Shown one piece after another: positions 52,163 through 61,537 of a stretch of DNA of 63,717 nt (positions within the stretch are counted from its first letter, which is position 1; every line of letters starts with the position of its first letter). Below the pieces are notes generated by a model. The model was not told the DNA's origin. It saw only the letters and a program-made list of their open reading frames with translations, and did not search any database. Where the stretch lies: assembly GCA_964440345.1 (NCBI GenBank), contig CAYTSA010000010.1:1-63717 (forward strand). The letters are read 5' to 3'. Made by a program: the position numbers and the translations under genes. The stretch comes from CAYTSA01 sp964440345. Lineage in GTDB: Bacteria > Desulfobacterota > Desulfovibrionia > Desulfovibrionales > Desulfovibrionaceae.

Positions 52163-54502
52163 TTAGGAAAGCCCCCTCCCGCGCAACGCCTGGACCAGAA
52201 ATTCCTCCAGCGCGCGAACAGGCTCGACGTTGCTATACAGAAGGCGCCGGTTTTGCTCAATATGCGCCGCTAGAGCGCGGCGCCTCTCTGTGTCGCGCAT
52301 CAGGGCCACAGCCAGAGCCACATATTCCTCCACGGTCCAGGCAATGGCCTGCTCGCAGCCGATTTGGCGCAGAATGGCCAGGCCGTGCCGGCCCCGCATG
52401 AGCGGACCGGGCAGGGTGACCACGGGCAGGCCCTGCTGCAAGGCTTCCAGTACGGAATTGCAGCCGGACCACTCCGGCGTGTCCAGGCACAGGTCCGCCA
52501 CCCTGCATAAACAGTGAAACCGCTCCAGACTCATCTGCGGCAGAAACCGCACGTGGCGTTCCATGTCCAGCCCCCTGGCGGCAAAGGCGGCGCGCAGGCG
52601 TTCCAAGACCATGGCCGTGACTCCGCCGGCAATGTGGCTTTGGATAAAGACAAACAGGCTTTCCGGCAGCTGCTCGGCAATGCGCGGGTATATGCCGTCA
52701 TGCCGGGGCAGGTATTTGGGCAGGCTCTGTGCACACAGGAAGACCTGTCGGCCTGCGGCCAGGCCAAAATCGGAACGCGCCGCGCTGGTCGTATCCACTG
52801 GCAGGGGCTGGTAGCTGACCGAAAGCTGCGGCAGCAGCACGGGCTTTTCGGTGTAGTGCTCCCGGCAGTCCTCCGACTCCATGGAAACGCTGGTCAGGTA
52901 ATAATCCATGGTCGGCAGGCCGCTGGTGTCCGGATGGCCCCAGGTGGCGCACTGCACCGGCGCCAGCCGCAAAGCCGCCAGCCGCAACGTTTCCGGGTGC
53001 ATGCCTATCTCCGGATAGATGAGCGCGTGGGGCGCGTCGTCCACCACGGCGCGGGCCAGTTCCTTCCAGTTGCTGCGTATCTGGCGAAAGCAATGGCAAT
53101 GCTGCTCGGCGTAGACCGTGTTATGATCACGGCCCCGGCCAGCATGATAGCCGTAAAGCTCAAACCGCTCTTTGTCGAATTCGTCCAGCCAGCCTTTAAT
53201 GCGCATCTTCCAGTTGGAGTGTTGGTGAAAATAGCCGCTGACTATGCCAACGCGTATCTTGCCGTCCGCCTTTGGCCAGTGGCGGGGGACAAGCTCGCCG
53301 TGCAGCCGGGCGTGCAGATCGTGAATCATGCGGCCGTAAACGTCTTGCAAATCCCGGTCGCACAGGCCCTGATAGGCCAGGAAAAAGGGCTGGGCCGCGC
53401 CCACGCACTGTCCGGCCGCTCGGGCAAATCCCTCCGGGTCCGCCAATTGCTTTTCCCGCAGCTCGTTCAGGCAGCGTCCGTAGCGTTCCCTGGCTTCACG
53501 CAGGGCGTCCTCGTCCGGGTAGCTCAGGGCCAGATGCGCCATGCACGCGCTGTAGCGGATAAAGATGCTCTCCGGCCGCAGCCGCTGAGCGCTGGCAAAG
53601 GCCTGCTGGGCCTCCTGCGGCCGGCGCGCGCCAGCCAGCAAGCTCCCGCGCAGGCGCTGCGCCTCCGCCCGGGCGTCGTCGCGCAAATTTCGCTGCAGAG
53701 CGGTTTCCACCCATTTCAGGGCTTGGTTTTTGCGCATCCGGTAAGCGTAAAAACTGGCCAGATTATACGCCGCCAGCCCGTCCGCGGGGTCCAGCTCTAG
53801 CGCTTTGGCGTAGGCTTCTTCCGGTCCTTCCATGTCCAGGCCAGCCAGCGCGCCGCCCAGCACGGACCACGCCGCCGGGCTTTGCGGCGCCAAGTCCACC
53901 GCCCGCTGGGCCGTTTGCAAGGCTTCTTCCAGCTCCCCGGCGTCCAGCAGCGCGCCCGCCAGGCTGGCCCAGGCCGCCCCGTCCTCCGGCGCTGCATGAA
54001 GCAAAGTTCTGTAGGTCTGCACAGCCTGTTCCACACAGCCCTGGGCCCGCAACGAGGACGCAAGATTGTTCAAGGCCGTGGGCTGGTCCGGCTGCAAGGA
54101 CAAGGACTCCTGATACAGCGCCGCAGCTGCAGCATGATTGCCTTGCTGGGCCAGCACGTCGCCCAGCTCCGTGAGCAACCGCGGGATTCGTCCCAGCCGC
54201 GCCATGGCCTGTTCCAGCACAGCCCGGGCCTCTGCAAGCCGACCGGATTCCGCATGCAGCCGGGCCAACCCCATGGCGGCGTCTTCGCCAGCGCCCAGCT
54301 TTAGGGCCTGCTGCAGCGCCCCGGCTGCTCTGGTGGCGTCCCCGGCGTCCATCAGGCAAAAGCCCAGCAATTCCCAGCCCTGCACCATGTCCGGCGCCAG
54401 GCGCAACAGCTCCTGCAGTACTCCGGCCGCGGCGCCGGCCCGGCCGGCCTGGTGCATGCCCAAGGCCTTGCGCAACAGAGGAAGAAATTTTCCGGAATCC
54501 AT
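52163..54502 (-). CDS. TPR-containing OGT/SPINDLY-type glycosyltransferase
   Basis: About 779 residues. The N-terminal about 350 residues are TPR repeats (GWELLGFCLMDAGDATRAAG; PTALNNLASSLRAQGCVEQA). The C-terminal part is a GT41 catalytic domain: KIRVGIVSGYFHQHSNWKM, ALIYPEIGMHPETLRLAALR, APVQCATWGHPDTSG and, near the end, CNSVLEALQQGLPVVTLPG with the UDP-sugar contacts. It would transfer a sugar to Ser/Thr of proteins such as flagellin or pilin, or to glycan. The start at 54502 has no clear ribosome site; it begins MDSGKFLPLL. Confidence 0.85.
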   Translation of the reverse strand: MDSGKFLPLLRKALGMHQAGRAGAAAGVLQELLRLAPDMVQGWELLGFCLMDAGDATRAAGALQQALKLGAGEDAAMGLARLHAESGRLAEARAVLEQAMARLGRIPRLLTELGDVLAQQGNHAAAAALYQESLSLQPDQPTALNNLASSLRAQGCVEQAVQTYRTLLHAAPEDGAAWASLAGALLDAGELEEALQTAQRAVDLAPQSPAAWSVLGGALAGLDMEGPEEAYAKALELDPADGLAAYNLASFYAYRMRKNQALKWVETALQRNLRDDARAEAQRLRGSLLAGARRPQEAQQAFASAQRLRPESIFIRYSACMAHLALSYPDEDALREARERYGRCLNELREKQLADPEGFARAAGQCVGAAQPFFLAYQGLCDRDLQDVYGRMIHDLHARLHGELVPRHWPKADGKIRVGIVSGYFHQHSNWKMRIKGWLDEFDKERFELYGYHAGRGRDHNTVYAEQHCHCFRQIRSNWKELARAVVDDAPHALIYPEIGMHPETLRLAALRLAPVQCATWGHPDTSGLPTMDYYLTSVSMESEDCREHYTEKPVLLPQLSVSYQPLPVDTTSAARSDFGLAAGRQVFLCAQSLPKYLPRHDGIYPRIAEQLPESLFVFIQSHIAGGVTAMVLERLRAAFAARGLDMERHVRFLPQMSLERFHCLCRVADLCLDTPEWSGCNSVLEALQQGLPVVTLPGPLMRGRHGLAILRQIGCEQAIAWTVEEYVALAVALMRDTERRRALAAHIEQNRRLLYSNVEPVRALEEFLVQALRGRGLS

Positions 54503-54522
54503 ACGGTAGGCGATACCAATTT

Positions 54523-55395
54523 TTAGGCCATGTCGGCAAACAAGCGCTCGTACTCGCTGCATACCGCGTCCAGCGAGGTCTGCTCCCGAGCGAGCGCCAT
54601 CATCTCCAGCCCCTGGCGCCACTGCGACCCGCCAAAGTCTTCCCGGGCGCGTTCTATGGCCGCCAGCACGGCCTCGGGATCTGCGCTGGTAAAGTATGGA
54701 TACTCCCCGCCCAGCAGCTCCAAAGCGGAAAAATCCTTGCTGGCCACGATGTTGGCCCCTACCGACGCGGCCAGAGAGACCTTGGTGGCCGGCTTGAACC
54801 GGAACTTGAGCGACATGTCCGGCCGCACGGAAAAATGACAGGCAAACGTAGCCGCCAGGCGCAGCTGTTCCCGAAAATCCGCCGCCAGGGGAACGAACGC
54901 CAGACGCGGGTCTTCGAGAAAATTCTCAGGGTTGCCGATGTAGCCTATGGAAAAACGCTCATGCGGATTCTTTCCTGGCCCAGCCAGCCCGGCGGAGTAG
55001 CGAGCATCCCAGTGGTGGGGAATGACCCGGTGCAGCGCTTCCGGACGGAACAAATGCTTGTGCTTGTGGATGGAATACGCATTGGGATGGATGACGGCGT
55101 CCACGGTCTCGAAAAAGGCCCGGGCCTGGTCTGGGTCAAGCTTGGAAAAATCCGAGTTGGCAAACAGATCCACCGGGTCGAAAACAACTCTGTTGCCCCG
55201 GTGCTTCAGGGTCTCCAGCGTTTCCAGGTCCGTGAACTTGACCACCACGGCAATGGAGCCGGAACTATGGCAATCTGCAGCGTGAACGCTTGCGGCTGTC
55301 CAGCCCCGGCCGGCCAGCCCGGCGCTCACCTGGTCCGCCCGCAGCACGGCCGAGCCCCAGTCATTGGACTTGATGAATGTTACACTGCGGCGCAT
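54523..55395 (-). CDS. Glycosyltransferase-like protein
   Basis: A 290-residue protein that resembles GT4-type enzymes: GFSIGYIGNPE-like motif at RFSIGYIGNPENFLED near residue 150, KPATKVSLAASVGANIVA and FSALELLGGEYPYF (donor-binding region with the nucleotide-sugar Glu). The N-terminal fold starts with SVTFIKSNDWGSAVLRADQV. It sits in the same direction as the OGT-like gene with a 20-bp gap. Acceptor and sugar are not known. Confidence 0.7.
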   Translation of the reverse strand: MRRSVTFIKSNDWGSAVLRADQVSAGLAGRGWTAASVHAADCHSSGSIAVVVKFTDLETLETLKHRGNRVVFDPVDLFANSDFSKLDPDQARAFFETVDAVIHPNAYSIHKHKHLFRPEALHRVIPHHWDARYSAGLAGPGKNPHERFSIGYIGNPENFLEDPRLAFVPLAADFREQLRLAATFACHFSVRPDMSLKFRFKPATKVSLAASVGANIVASKDFSALELLGGEYPYFTSADPEAVLAAIERAREDFGGSQWRQGLEMMALAREQTSLDAVCSEYERLFADMA

Positions 55396-55409
55396 GGAGA
55401 AACGACTCC

Positions 55410-56216
55410 TTACCAGGCCGTCCAGCCGCCGTCCGCAAAGAGTATCTGCCCGGTCACGTAGGCTGAAGCATCGCTGAGCAAAAAGACCAGCGGCCCGACC
55501 AGATCGTCCGGCGTTGCCATGCGGCCCAGGGGCGTGTTGGCTTCGTACCGGGCCCGGAAATCGTCATGCTGGCGCGCGGGGTCGGCCACGCCCCCAGGCG
55601 CCAGAGCGTTCACCCGTATGTTGTGCTCCGCCAGCAACGTAGCCAGATAGCGGGTGAAGGTGTGCACGCCGCCCTTGATAAGCGGGTACGGGCCCGGGCA
55701 GGTCATGTCCGTGTCTTGGTAGATGGGAAACCGCGGCCCGTCCTGGCCGTAGATGGAGCCCAGGTTCACGATGACGCCGCGCTCCCGGGGGATCATTACC
55801 CTGGCCGCGGCCTGGCAGCACAAGAAAAAGCCCCCGGCGTGGTCGCACAGGTTCTTCATAAGGCTGTCCGGGGAATACTCCAGAAACGGGGTTATCCAGT
55901 CTTTGGTGCGGGGCCAGGCGTTGTTCACCAGGCCGTCCAGGCGACTGTAGTCTGTCTCAATGGACCGAAAAAACGAGTCTACAGATGAGGAATCGCCCAC
56001 GTCCAGGGTGCGTATATCCGGCTTCGCGGCTCCCTCTGGCAGGTCCAGCCCGGCCAGCTTTTCCCGAGCCGCATTCTTGTTGCGCACGCCAACCACCACC
56101 TGCGCGCCATAGGCCGGCAACGCCTGGGCCCAGGCTGCGCCGATGAGCCCGCTGCCGCCGGTCAGGGCTATGACCCTGTCCTGCAGGCCGAATCGTTGCA
56201 AAGGAAGCTCAGTCAT
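55410..56216 (-). CDS. Short-chain dehydrogenase/reductase
   Basis: A 268-residue SDR. TGGSGLIGAAWAQAL is the glycine-rich NAD(P) motif, LVNNAWPR the NNAG equivalent, and the catalytic Ser region is IVNLGSIYGQDGPRFP. The Tyr-x-x-x-Lys site is probably YPLIKGG (near residue 165). The last part carries ASAYVTGQILFADGGWTAW. The start ATG at 56216 overlaps the stop of the radical SAM gene by 8 bp. It probably acts on a sugar or its derivative in this gene run. Confidence 0.88.
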   Translation of the reverse strand: MTELPLQRFGLQDRVIALTGGSGLIGAAWAQALPAYGAQVVVGVRNKNAAREKLAGLDLPEGAAKPDIRTLDVGDSSSVDSFFRSIETDYSRLDGLVNNAWPRTKDWITPFLEYSPDSLMKNLCDHAGGFFLCCQAAARVMIPRERGVIVNLGSIYGQDGPRFPIYQDTDMTCPGPYPLIKGGVHTFTRYLATLLAEHNIRVNALAPGGVADPARQHDDFRARYEANTPLGRMATPDDLVGPLVFLLSDASAYVTGQILFADGGWTAW

Positions 56217-57315
56217 TGTTGATGAAATAGGTTGCCATGTTCTGGTCGCACTGGGCGTGGCACATGAAGTCCGCGTCATACCTGCCTTCCACGTGCATGC
56301 GTCTGAATTCGCGCAACTTTTCGGAGCGCCATATCTCTTCCAGGGGTTGCTCCATCACGTTGCCAAAGGTCCACGTGGAGTTGATGTCCTGGGTGCAGGG
56401 GACCACAGAGCCGTCGGCCATGACGGTCAGCGAGGTGAACGGGTATTCGCAGTATTGCCTGCTGTAGTGGCTGTTGTCGCCGCCGCGGGTCTTGTCCTCC
56501 TCGCCCTTTTTGGCCAGCAGCCACTTGTTGTCCACCGATTTGACGTAAGCGTAGACATCTTCATTGGCGAACAATTCCAGAAATTTTGCCGGCTCTGAGT
56601 CCGGGCCGGTTTCGCCGGAGAAATCGAGCATGGTCATGACAATGACTGTGGACGCGTTCTTGCGTTTTTTCAGCTCCAGGGTCTGGCGCAACAGGTCGTA
56701 GGCTTTGGAAAAGTCGCAGCGTGGTCCGCGTATCTCCCTGGCACGAGCGTCGTCCAGGCTGTCCATGGCGAATTTCACGTAGCCGGCGCCAACCTCAAAC
56801 AGCTGTTCCATCACATCCAGCCTTATGTTGTTCGGATTGGCGGAAAAATAGCTAGGGACGCTGTATTTCGTCAGCAGCTCCACCCGTTGCGGCAGCAGGG
56901 GGTCCAGCAAGGGCTCGCCAAAGCCGTGCAGGGTGACGCAACGGGAGACCACGTCAAAGTAGAAATTGTTTTCGCAGGGCCCCGGGGCCGGCTGCATCAC
57001 CTCCTGCACAAAAGAGTCCCAGCGGTCCATATCAGCCGGCTGCTGAGGCGCCAGCTGCTCCGCCACGCGGGAAAAGACCTCCATGTCCATGTGCTGCAGG
57101 GGTACGTTGTGGTCCGTGGTCCTCTGGCACATGAGGCAGCGCATGTTGCAATGGTTCGTGGTCTCTATGTTGAAAACAAAGGGCCGGGCCGCAAGCCCTG
57201 CGGCCAGTTCGTTATAGACGGCGTGGGCCTCCTGAGCGCAAAACTCGCGGGCCAGAATGCGCTGCTTGAGCGGATAGGTTTGTATAAAAAAGTTGGTATC
57301 GTACATGGGCGGCAA
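56209..57315 (-). CDS. Radical SAM/SPASM enzyme
   Basis: A 368-residue enzyme. The cluster motif is TTNHCNMRCLMCQ (CX3CX2C) near residue 60. The C-terminal SPASM-type region has cysteines at YCEYPFTSL, VVPCTQDI and FMCHAQCDQ and the segment WTFGNVMEQPLEEIWRSEKL, where auxiliary Fe-S clusters bind. It heads a run that includes an SDR and glycosyltransferases, so it may form or modify a sugar or amino acid. A second ATG nine bases downstream is an alternative start. Confidence 0.85.
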   Translation of the reverse strand: MPPMYDTNFFIQTYPLKQRILAREFCAQEAHAVYNELAAGLAARPFVFNIETTNHCNMRCLMCQRTTDHNVPLQHMDMEVFSRVAEQLAPQQPADMDRWDSFVQEVMQPAPGPCENNFYFDVVSRCVTLHGFGEPLLDPLLPQRVELLTKYSVPSYFSANPNNIRLDVMEQLFEVGAGYVKFAMDSLDDARAREIRGPRCDFSKAYDLLRQTLELKKRKNASTVIVMTMLDFSGETGPDSEPAKFLELFANEDVYAYVKSVDNKWLLAKKGEEDKTRGGDNSHYSRQYCEYPFTSLTVMADGSVVPCTQDINSTWTFGNVMEQPLEEIWRSEKLREFRRMHVEGRYDADFMCHAQCDQNMATYFINND

Positions 57316-57496
57316 ATGCAGTTATATATTTATCGGCGTTTTCCCGGCAAGCAATAGCCCCGCAGTACATCACAATGCCGCCAGCATCAAGACGCCCTTT
57401 TTCATACGCCGCTCATATATCATCACATTGTAACCTTTTTGTCACTGGCCACATTTATGTATTGTTCAACAAGTCTCACCGCCAGAGGGGAACTCC

Positions 57497-58123
57497 ATGA
57501 AAATTCTTATTGCAGAGGATGATCAAGTATCCCAGGATATTCTGCGCATTCTGCTGACCCGCCACGGACAAGAAGTCATTGCCGCCAGCAACGGGCAGGA
57601 GGCCATGGTCCTTCTGTTGCGCCACGATGTGGACATGATGTTCCTGGACATCACCATGCCCCTTAAAGATGGATGCGAGGTCCTGCGCGAAGTTCGGTCC
57701 CTTGATTCAAAAAAGTCCCGTTTACCCATCGTTGTCGTCACCGCCCACGCCATGAACGGAGACCAAGAACGGTTTCTCCGGCTGGGCGCCACCGGATACA
57801 TTGCCAAACCTTTTTTCATGGAAGACATCCTGCACGCCCTGCATTCCTTTGCTCCGCAGCAGAAACAGAAAGCCATACTGACCCGGCGCCACCTGGACTA
57901 CTGCCACTACATCTACCAGTTTCAGAACGTTTCCCGCTACCACGGAGCCATGCCTGCCTCGCTGCTCACCGTGTCAGACCAAGCCGTGGTGCACTACCTG
58001 TTCAACCGCGGGCTTATCGCCAAGACAGAGGTGACCACGGACACCGGGCACAAAGTCAAAGGCTACATCCTCACAGACACCGGCCGCAATATGCTGCAGC
58101 AGGAAAGCAGCAAAAACCACTGA
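57497..58123 (+). CDS. Response regulator with an uncharacterised C-terminal domain
   Basis: A 208-residue protein. Residues 1-120 form a receiver with Asp51 (MMFLDITMP), the acid pair EDD near residue 7, Thr near 82 (VTAHA) and Lys104 (IAKPF), so phosphorylation is expected. Residues about 130-205 are not a standard DNA-binding domain. They share a pattern with the small protein at 27295: RYHGAMP, LFNRGLIAKT and GYILTDTGRNML. The start follows GAGGGG. No kinase is adjacent. Confidence 0.85.
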   Translation: MKILIAEDDQVSQDILRILLTRHGQEVIAASNGQEAMVLLLRHDVDMMFLDITMPLKDGCEVLREVRSLDSKKSRLPIVVVTAHAMNGDQERFLRLGATGYIAKPFFMEDILHALHSFAPQQKQKAILTRRHLDYCHYIYQFQNVSRYHGAMPASLLTVSDQAVVHYLFNRGLIAKTEVTTDTGHKVKGYILTDTGRNMLQQESSKNH

Positions 58124-58355
58124 GCTTGCGCTTTCAAGCCTTTCCAGAACCCACCGCCTGGCGCCGCTGGCCAGGCGCCCCGGCTACAGGCCAGGGAAGA
58201 GTTGACTCGGGTCAGTACACGCACGATACGCCATATTAATGCTCTCATGATGGATCAGGGTCTTTTCTTTTTTTTCTTCGTTCCCCTAAAGTTCCCCGCG
58301 CAGGCGCCGATATATATGATAAGGCAACAGACGCCTTTTTCCCACTGCAGGAATA

Positions 58356-59366
58356 ATGCACATGAATTCCATCAGCTTGCACACTACAGACCCGTGGGCG
58401 TTCTCCGGCGCGGTGAACGCTGCAGGCGGCTATAGCCCCCAGGCGATCAGCAATGCGGCCAAAAGGGGAACGCCCCGGCATGAAGAAACCGACGCCGGCT
58501 GCGCTCATTGCGGCCATGCGTACGGGTCCTGCCAGTGTGGCGGGCTAGCGAACCGGTACAGGGACGCGCAGACAACGCCCTTTGGCGCTCGCTACATTGA
58601 TCCGCAACACCGCCAGCCGGGCGGCGTTGAAAGCCAAAGCGACCAGCCTCCAACCAACGTTATCCCGCCTCCTCGGCTGGATGATCCCCGCACAGCGCAT
58701 CAAGCGGTGGGGCTGGCCGCAGAACTGGCCGCCCGGGAGGGCCAGGACGCGTCGACCCGAAACATGGCGGCGGAAAATCTGGGCGAACTCAGCCCAGAGG
58801 AACGGGCGCAGGTGCAAAAGCTCCAGGCCCGAGACCAGGAAGTAAAATCTCATGAGCAGGCGCACATTGCAGCAGCCGGAGGCTACGCCGGGGGCGCCAA
58901 CTATAGCTACGAAGTGGGACCGGACGGCAAGCGCTACGCCGTGTCCGGCTCTGTTTCCATAGACACGGCCCCTGTGCCTGGCGACCCGGAAGCCACTGAG
59001 CGCAAGGCCCGGACCATCCGCCGGGCCGCAATGGCCCCGGCTGAGCCTTCCAGCGCTGACCAGGCTGTAGCCGCCCGGGCTTCGCAGATGGAGTCCGAAG
59101 CCCGGATGAAGAAGCAGCAAGAAGAACAGGGAGAACATAGTGACGGCCCCGGCTTCACTGCCGATACCGGCCCCAGGCCCGAGGCCTATGCTTCCGGCAC
59201 ACAGGACCTCAAGGAAAGTCTGGACCAGAAGCATTCGCCGTCAGCCGCAGAAGAGGCAGCCGAGCCCTTGCGCGAACGGGCGGTCCAGGCTTACTCTCTG
59301 GCGCAAGCCTACGCTGCTCCCGCTCCGGCCCGCGAAGGCGGGTCCACATTAACCACAGCTGTGTAG
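58356..59366 (+). CDS. SprA-related putative metalloprotease domain protein
   Basis: A 336-residue protein of the SprA-related family (not the gliding-motility SprA). A Cys/His-rich stretch near residues 49-60 (CAHCGHAYGSCQC) could bind a metal. The conserved core near residues 150-200 contains KSHEQAHIAAAGGYAGG with an HEQAH zinc motif, then YSYEVGPDGKRYAVSGSVSI. The C-terminal region is rich in Ala, Glu and Gln. No signal peptide is seen. Members are of unknown function. Confidence 0.78.
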   Translation: MHMNSISLHTTDPWAFSGAVNAAGGYSPQAISNAAKRGTPRHEETDAGCAHCGHAYGSCQCGGLANRYRDAQTTPFGARYIDPQHRQPGGVESQSDQPPTNVIPPPRLDDPRTAHQAVGLAAELAAREGQDASTRNMAAENLGELSPEERAQVQKLQARDQEVKSHEQAHIAAAGGYAGGANYSYEVGPDGKRYAVSGSVSIDTAPVPGDPEATERKARTIRRAAMAPAEPSSADQAVAARASQMESEARMKKQQEEQGEHSDGPGFTADTGPRPEAYASGTQDLKESLDQKHSPSAAEEAAEPLRERAVQAYSLAQAYAAPAPAREGGSTLTTAV

Positions 59367-59501
59367 CCTTGCCTGAGGCTTTGATGGCGCATTTTACCCC
59401 CCCTGTTTTTCGCTTGCCTTCCAGCTTTGCTGTGCTATCATCCATATCATTCTGACGCTTACTGTATACTTTAACCATTTCAAATAGCTCGGAGATTTGA
59501 C

Positions 59502-60671
59502 ATGTGGCAATTTTTCCTGGCCCTTGGCTTTCTGTTTTCACCTGAAAATCTTTCCAGGCTGGGCGATGGCATGGCCGGCCAAGGGGAATGGTTTCTGGTC
59601 GCCCTGGCCGGCGTCGTTGTTATGCAGGCGTGCACCGGCATTAGCATGGGCCGCAACGCAGCCGCCGAGGCTACGCACCCTTCGCTGGACAACACGTTGA
59701 CGTACTCCGCCCTGTTTTCCGCCCGCCTGTTCATGTTTCCGTTTCTGGCGGTTCTGTTGAGCAGCGCTGCTGGCTACATAGCCCAGGCCACCATGCTTCC
59801 GGACGTCAAGATCATGGCCCTCTCTTTTTTCATGCTTGTCATTACCGCCGCCGTGCGCATCCTGGCCCCGTCCCGCGACCGTTTCATGTTGCAATTCCTC
59901 ACTGCGGCCACGGTGATTGCGCTCATCGTGCTGGTAGGCCTTATGGCCTATGACGGCTCCAAGGCAGCCGCTGAAGCAACGAAAGCCGCGGGCGGCCTGG
60001 ACTGGAACCTCTTACTTCTTCCGCTGCTGCTGACAGTGGGCTTTGAGCTGGGCGGCGAAGACCGGCCCAGCCCGAAACCAAGCCTCTGGGTGCTGGCTGT
60101 CATGCTGGGAGTGTTCTATATTGTGGGCCAGGGCATGCTCGCCTCCGTGGGGCTGGACAAGCTGGCAAGCAGCGAGGCTCCTTACCTGGCCATGACCAGC
60201 CAGGCTTTGGGCGACAACGGGCTTATCCTCATGGGCGTCGCGGGGCTATGCGGCAGCTTTGCAGCCATGAACGCGCTGCTCATAGGCATGCGGAAAACTA
60301 ATCCATTTGCCGGCGAGAGACGCAAGGGCATGATTATCGACGCCGCCATTCCCCTGGTGGCGGCCGCCGGGCTACTGGCGCTCAAGTTCGGGGACAAGGA
60401 CGCCACCCAGGGCATGCTCTGGGGCGGCGTGGCTTCCATGTATCTGGCCTACGCCTTCATCAATCTGTTCGCATTGCAACTGCCCGCTTCTTTTTCCGGC
60501 AAGTTTCCGCGGCTTGCAGCATTGGCGGGAGTGCTGGGTTCCTGCCTGGCGGTGGCGGCCATTCTCGTTTACTCGCCCGATCAAGTGTACACAGCCGGGG
60601 TGTTCATTGCGGCTCTGGCGGCCATGCCGGCCATGTATCTGGCCAAGCGCTCAACCGTCAGTCTGGTGTAG
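59502..60671 (+). CDS. Polytopic membrane protein of unknown function
   Basis: A 389-residue protein with about eleven hydrophobic helices. Its overall look, with a helix-break motif AACTGISMGRNAAAEATHP-like near residues 45-65 and later GVAGLCGSFAAMNALLIGMR, recalls the APC transporter group, but I cannot assign a family. The gene has no clear partner. It ends 11 bp before the stop of the periplasmic-binding gene on the other strand. Confidence 0.7.
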   Translation: MWQFFLALGFLFSPENLSRLGDGMAGQGEWFLVALAGVVVMQACTGISMGRNAAAEATHPSLDNTLTYSALFSARLFMFPFLAVLLSSAAGYIAQATMLPDVKIMALSFFMLVITAAVRILAPSRDRFMLQFLTAATVIALIVLVGLMAYDGSKAAAEATKAAGGLDWNLLLLPLLLTVGFELGGEDRPSPKPSLWVLAVMLGVFYIVGQGMLASVGLDKLASSEAPYLAMTSQALGDNGLILMGVAGLCGSFAAMNALLIGMRKTNPFAGERRKGMIIDAAIPLVAAAGLLALKFGDKDATQGMLWGGVASMYLAYAFINLFALQLPASFSGKFPRLAALAGVLGSCLAVAAILVYSPDQVYTAGVFIAALAAMPAMYLAKRSTVSLV

Positions 60672-60682
60672 ACAAGGGAACA

Positions 60683-61531
60683 TCAGAATTTCGGGGTGAA
60701 GCCATAACGCGCAAACACGTCCTGGGCCTCCCGGGATGTGATAAAGGCGGCAAAAGCCGCTGCATTCGAGAAATTGGCGGAGCCAGCTACGGGACACAGG
60801 GTATAGTCGACTCTGTGCCGCTGGTCCAAAGATTGGCCAGGCTCCACGGCTTCCAGAGCCCACCCCTGGCGTTGCGCGTTGCCAACTTCCGTGGCCCACA
60901 CCGGGCCGGCGTCCGCCTGTCCGGCCAGCAGCCGCTCCGGGGTCTCCCGATGGTGCACGGTGGTCAGCATGGTTTCACCGCTCGCCGACTTTTCTTCCAT
61001 AATGCGCTGGAGTAGCTCCTCCCCGCCGGCGTCCCGGTACATGTTCATGATGTGCCAGGCAATGTCCTCGTACTCCGGGCTGGGCTGGGAAACCCGGACC
61101 CCCGCGCGGCCCAGGTCCGCCACAGAGCATATATTCTTGGGATTGCCGGCCGGAACCATGATGGACAGCCGGTTGTGCAGGTAGACAACGCACTGGCCCG
61201 GGTCTGTCTTGCCCGCAGCGGCCAGGCGGTCCACGCCTTCCTGCGAAACCGAGGCGTACAGGTCCGGCGTTGCAGTGATCAGCTCCCCGCGATACCACGC
61301 TCCGCCGGCCAGTATCTGCTCCAGCTCCAGCCGGGGCGGCAGGGTTTCGCAAAAAACACGCTCCACTTCGGGATGTCTGGTCTGAAACGCGGCAAGCAAC
61401 TCTCCCATGACCATGAACTGATTGCCGGCCAGAAAGAGCACAAGATCGGCGCTGCTTGCGTATTCCAAATTGATAAGGTCCGCTTCGCGGGTGTCCGGTA
61501 TAACCGGACACCCATCACGCATGACGGCCAT
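60683..61531 (-). CDS. Periplasmic-binding-type protein without a signal peptide
   Basis: A 282-residue protein resembling ModA-like anion-binding proteins: LVLFLAGNQFMVMGELLAAF near the start, LSIMVPAGNPKNICSVADLG near residue 130, RLLAGQADAGPVWATEV near residue 205. I see no N-terminal signal; the first about 28 residues are polar, so it may be cytoplasmic or the true start is elsewhere. It starts 6 bp after the cohesin gene stop in the same direction, so it is co-transcribed with it. The ligand is unknown. Confidence 0.72.
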   Translation of the reverse strand: MAVMRDGCPVIPDTREADLINLEYASSADLVLFLAGNQFMVMGELLAAFQTRHPEVERVFCETLPPRLELEQILAGGAWYRGELITATPDLYASVSQEGVDRLAAAGKTDPGQCVVYLHNRLSIMVPAGNPKNICSVADLGRAGVRVSQPSPEYEDIAWHIMNMYRDAGGEELLQRIMEEKSASGETMLTTVHHRETPERLLAGQADAGPVWATEVGNAQRQGWALEAVEPGQSLDQRHRVDYTLCPVAGSANFSNAAAFAAFITSREAQDVFARYGFTPKF

Positions 61532-61537
61532 ATATAC

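Noticed and set aside
52514..53800. Long plus-strand frame opposite the OGT-like gene
   Set aside because: Antisense to the TPR/GT41 gene; no independent motif.
58155..58177. CGCCTGGC...GCCAGGCG hairpin after the response regulator as a terminator
   Set aside because: The stem is good but no T-run follows; not strong enough to list as a feature.
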